This document shows, in pieces, positions 62,259-64,000 of a stretch of DNA of 64,000 bases; the stretch's first letter is position 1; every line of letters starts with the position of its first letter. Position numbers and translations under genes: made by a program. A model generated the notes under the pieces. The model was not told the DNA's origin. It did not search any database and saw only the letters and a program-made list of their open reading frames with translations. The DNA is taken from NCBI GenBank assembly GCA_029834535.1, contig JAQMWT010000407.1, positions 248,001 to 312,000 on the forward strand, in the 5' to 3' direction. This DNA comes from Chrysophaeum taylorii (Eukaryota > Sar > Pelagophyceae > Pelagomonadales > Pelagomonadaceae).

Positions 62259-64000
62259 CTAGCGCGAGGAGCGCGGCTTCGCCTTACGAGCATCTCGTGA
62301 ACGAATCTTCTGATAAACGCGGGTGATGATCGGTTCAGGAACTCGACCACTGCGTAAAGTAAACTTGGGGACCAACACGTCAATCTCGTGCGGAGCGAAA
62401 TCCGTGACACAAGGAGTTGTGTTGGAGGAAATTCGGGACTTGTCGGTGAAACTTCGACCTTCAACGTCCTTGAATTCGGGCTTGAGCTTGCGGTGCGAAA
62501 GGTGAGAGGTCGGCTTGAAATAAGCGACATCATCGTTCGGACCCAAATCGGAATAGAAATGTAGAGCGACACGATCATTTTGGTAATCGTAAGGCTCGTA
62601 AACTTCGGCAACATAAATCTTCTTGCGCCAATCAGAGCGCTTCCGGTCAGGAATCCGGAAAACAACAAACTTACCGTGCTGATAATCATCACGGAAGGTT
62701 TCTTCGGGTTTGCGGATGGTTTGATCAACGATCGGAGGTACCATCACCGGCGTGATCTGACTTACATGAACACGTCGTTCTTCGGGCGGAGAGTCGAGAG
62801 ACTCAATCCTATAGGTGACCGGGGAGAGGCGTTCCTTGATAATAAACGGCCCTCGCCATTCCGGTCGAAGTTTGTTCTGAAGGAAAGGGATGTAGAGCAA
62901 AACGTGCGATCCTTCCTTGTATATAACATCAACATGATCAGCATTGTAAGCCAATCGCTGTTTCTTCAAAGCTTTATCACGAGCCTCGCGGACGATCTTT
63001 GTATAATATTTCAATCGTTCGCGAGTCTCGGCGACTGCATCAGAGCGAGTCTTCGGCAATAATCGTGTATCAAAATCCATGAGCGTGTAGTCAGTCGGCA
63101 GCATCGGCTGACGGTTCAGGCGTAGCATAAAGGGAGAAATCTGCGTGCCTGGAATAAACTTGCGGTTGTAGCAAAACGCAATATAATGAGCAAAGTCAGG
63201 CCAATCCGTGATGTTCCGGCCTTGAAGGCAAGCACGGAGGAAGGCCTTGATAAATCGGTTGACACGCTCAGCCGGGTTCGACTGGGCATGATAGGGAATC
63301 GTAGTTTGGTATCGTGTGTTAAAGAGATGGCAAAACTTGCGCATCAACTTGTTCACGAACTCTTTACCGTTGTCGGTACGAATCATCTGGGGCAAGTAGC
63401 CCTTGAGGAGAATGTTAATGACAAAAGACTCGAGGACAGACTCAGCGGTCTTATCGTTCAAAACATCCAGAATCAAGAAATGTGAGAACGGATCAAAAAA
63501 TACTAGAAGATACGTCTCGGGACCAGCGCTGGGCAAAGGTCCAAATAAATCCATGCAAAGAACAGCACCATCACCATCGTAGACGGGCTGTTGCAAGAGT
63601 CCAGCTCGTTTCGGCTCAGGCGTACGAGCTTTCTGACAAACTAAGCATTCAGCAATGAAGACTCCAACTTCGTTCGACATGTGAGGCCACCAAAATCGTT
63701 CTTGGATAGCCTGGACGGTACTGTGACGTCCCATATGACCACCGTTAACCGGAGTGTCATGATAGAGTCGAATAATGCGTTTGCGCAACGTAGCAGGTGC
63801 AACAATCATCGGGTGCGAATCAGCAGAAATGCGGTAAAGAACATCTTTAACGACTTCGAATCGTTCGTTCGCTCGGGAACGTCGTGGCGTCTGACCTTGG
63901 GCCATTCGGTAGCGAATATCCTCGCACGTAGCATCAGATTCTTGCTCACGTGCGATCTCAGCAAGCGTCATATTATCGGGTATCTTATCGATATAATCTT
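62259..64000 (-). mobile_element. Ty3/gypsy LTR retrotransposon, 3' part of pol (extends beyond window end)
   Basis: The minus-strand frame is open from the right window edge to a stop at 62,259. It holds an integrase with an N-terminal HHCC zinc finger (HDTPVNGGHMGRHST ... CLVCQKA), the DDE catalytic core (MDLFGPLP, IRTDNGKEFVN, HAQSNPAERVN) and a GPY/F-type C-terminal module (EWRGPFIIKERLSPVTYRI), then a ~150-residue basic tail. Reverse transcriptase and RNase H would lie to the right, off window. The visible 1.74 kb looks whole, with no break seen, so the copy may be fairly young. Element ends cannot be placed. Confidence 0.9.

Overview
This window is nuclear DNA from a eukaryotic microalga. 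Several genes carry GT-AG introns of about 49-94 bp. Two tRNA-Cys genes have introns at the canonical eukaryotic position. There are spliceosomal (CWC22), nuclear-import (importin-11-like) and mitochondrial-import (TIM23) genes. Two predicted proteins begin with a secretory signal peptide followed by plastid-type leader sequence; one has a Phe right after the likely cleavage site, as in algae with red-derived secondary plastids. A stramenopile (for example a pelagophyte-like alga) or a haptophyte would fit, but I cannot decide which from sequence alone. The DNA is GC-rich and packed with microsatellites, including inside coding exons.

Region 1 (1-17.5 kb) looks like a biosynthetic gene cluster, with all genes on the minus strand. 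In order of transcription direction it holds a full-size ABCG-type ABC transporter, two tandem paralogous FAD monooxygenases, a membrane-anchored O-methyltransferase, and one very large open frame. That frame is open from base 6862 to the window edge without a stop (at least 2287 codons) and encodes adenylation - carrier - ketosynthase - dehydratase - unassigned - carrier - ketosynthase - dehydratase-like - (off window). I see no acyltransferase domain in the visible modules. Together the genes could load a carboxylic-acid starter, extend it as a polyketide, oxidise and methylate it, and export it.

Region 2 (18-24.1 kb) is a pile of mobile DNA. It has three broken copies of the 3' part of a Helitron PIF1-like helicase (two +, one -), a disrupted ORF with a PD-(D/E)xK-like motif, and fields of a GGTGAACTTACTGG minisatellite. 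Pieces of the same family recur at 13.2 kb, inside the cluster, and at 38.6 kb.

Region 3 (24.1-42.2 kb) has scattered housekeeping genes: a small membrane protein, a class-IIA-like HAD hydrolase, a circularly permuted RbgA/MTG1-type GTPase, a TMEM69/DUF3429 protein, two tRNA-Cys genes and an importin-11-like protein. They are separated by long decayed stretches, one of which holds a CHAT-domain (TPR-CHAT) pseudogene.

Region 4 (42-64 kb) carries a glutathione S-transferase, a broken Ty1/copia fossil, TIM23, a secreted GH28 pectinase-type enzyme back to back with an arylsulfatase relic, a predicted plastid-lumen protein, CWC22, a small coiled-coil protein, a plastid-leader MIF/tautomerase with an 88-bp duplication of its 3' end, a QCR8-like complex III subunit, and the 3' half of a Ty3/gypsy pol running off the right edge.
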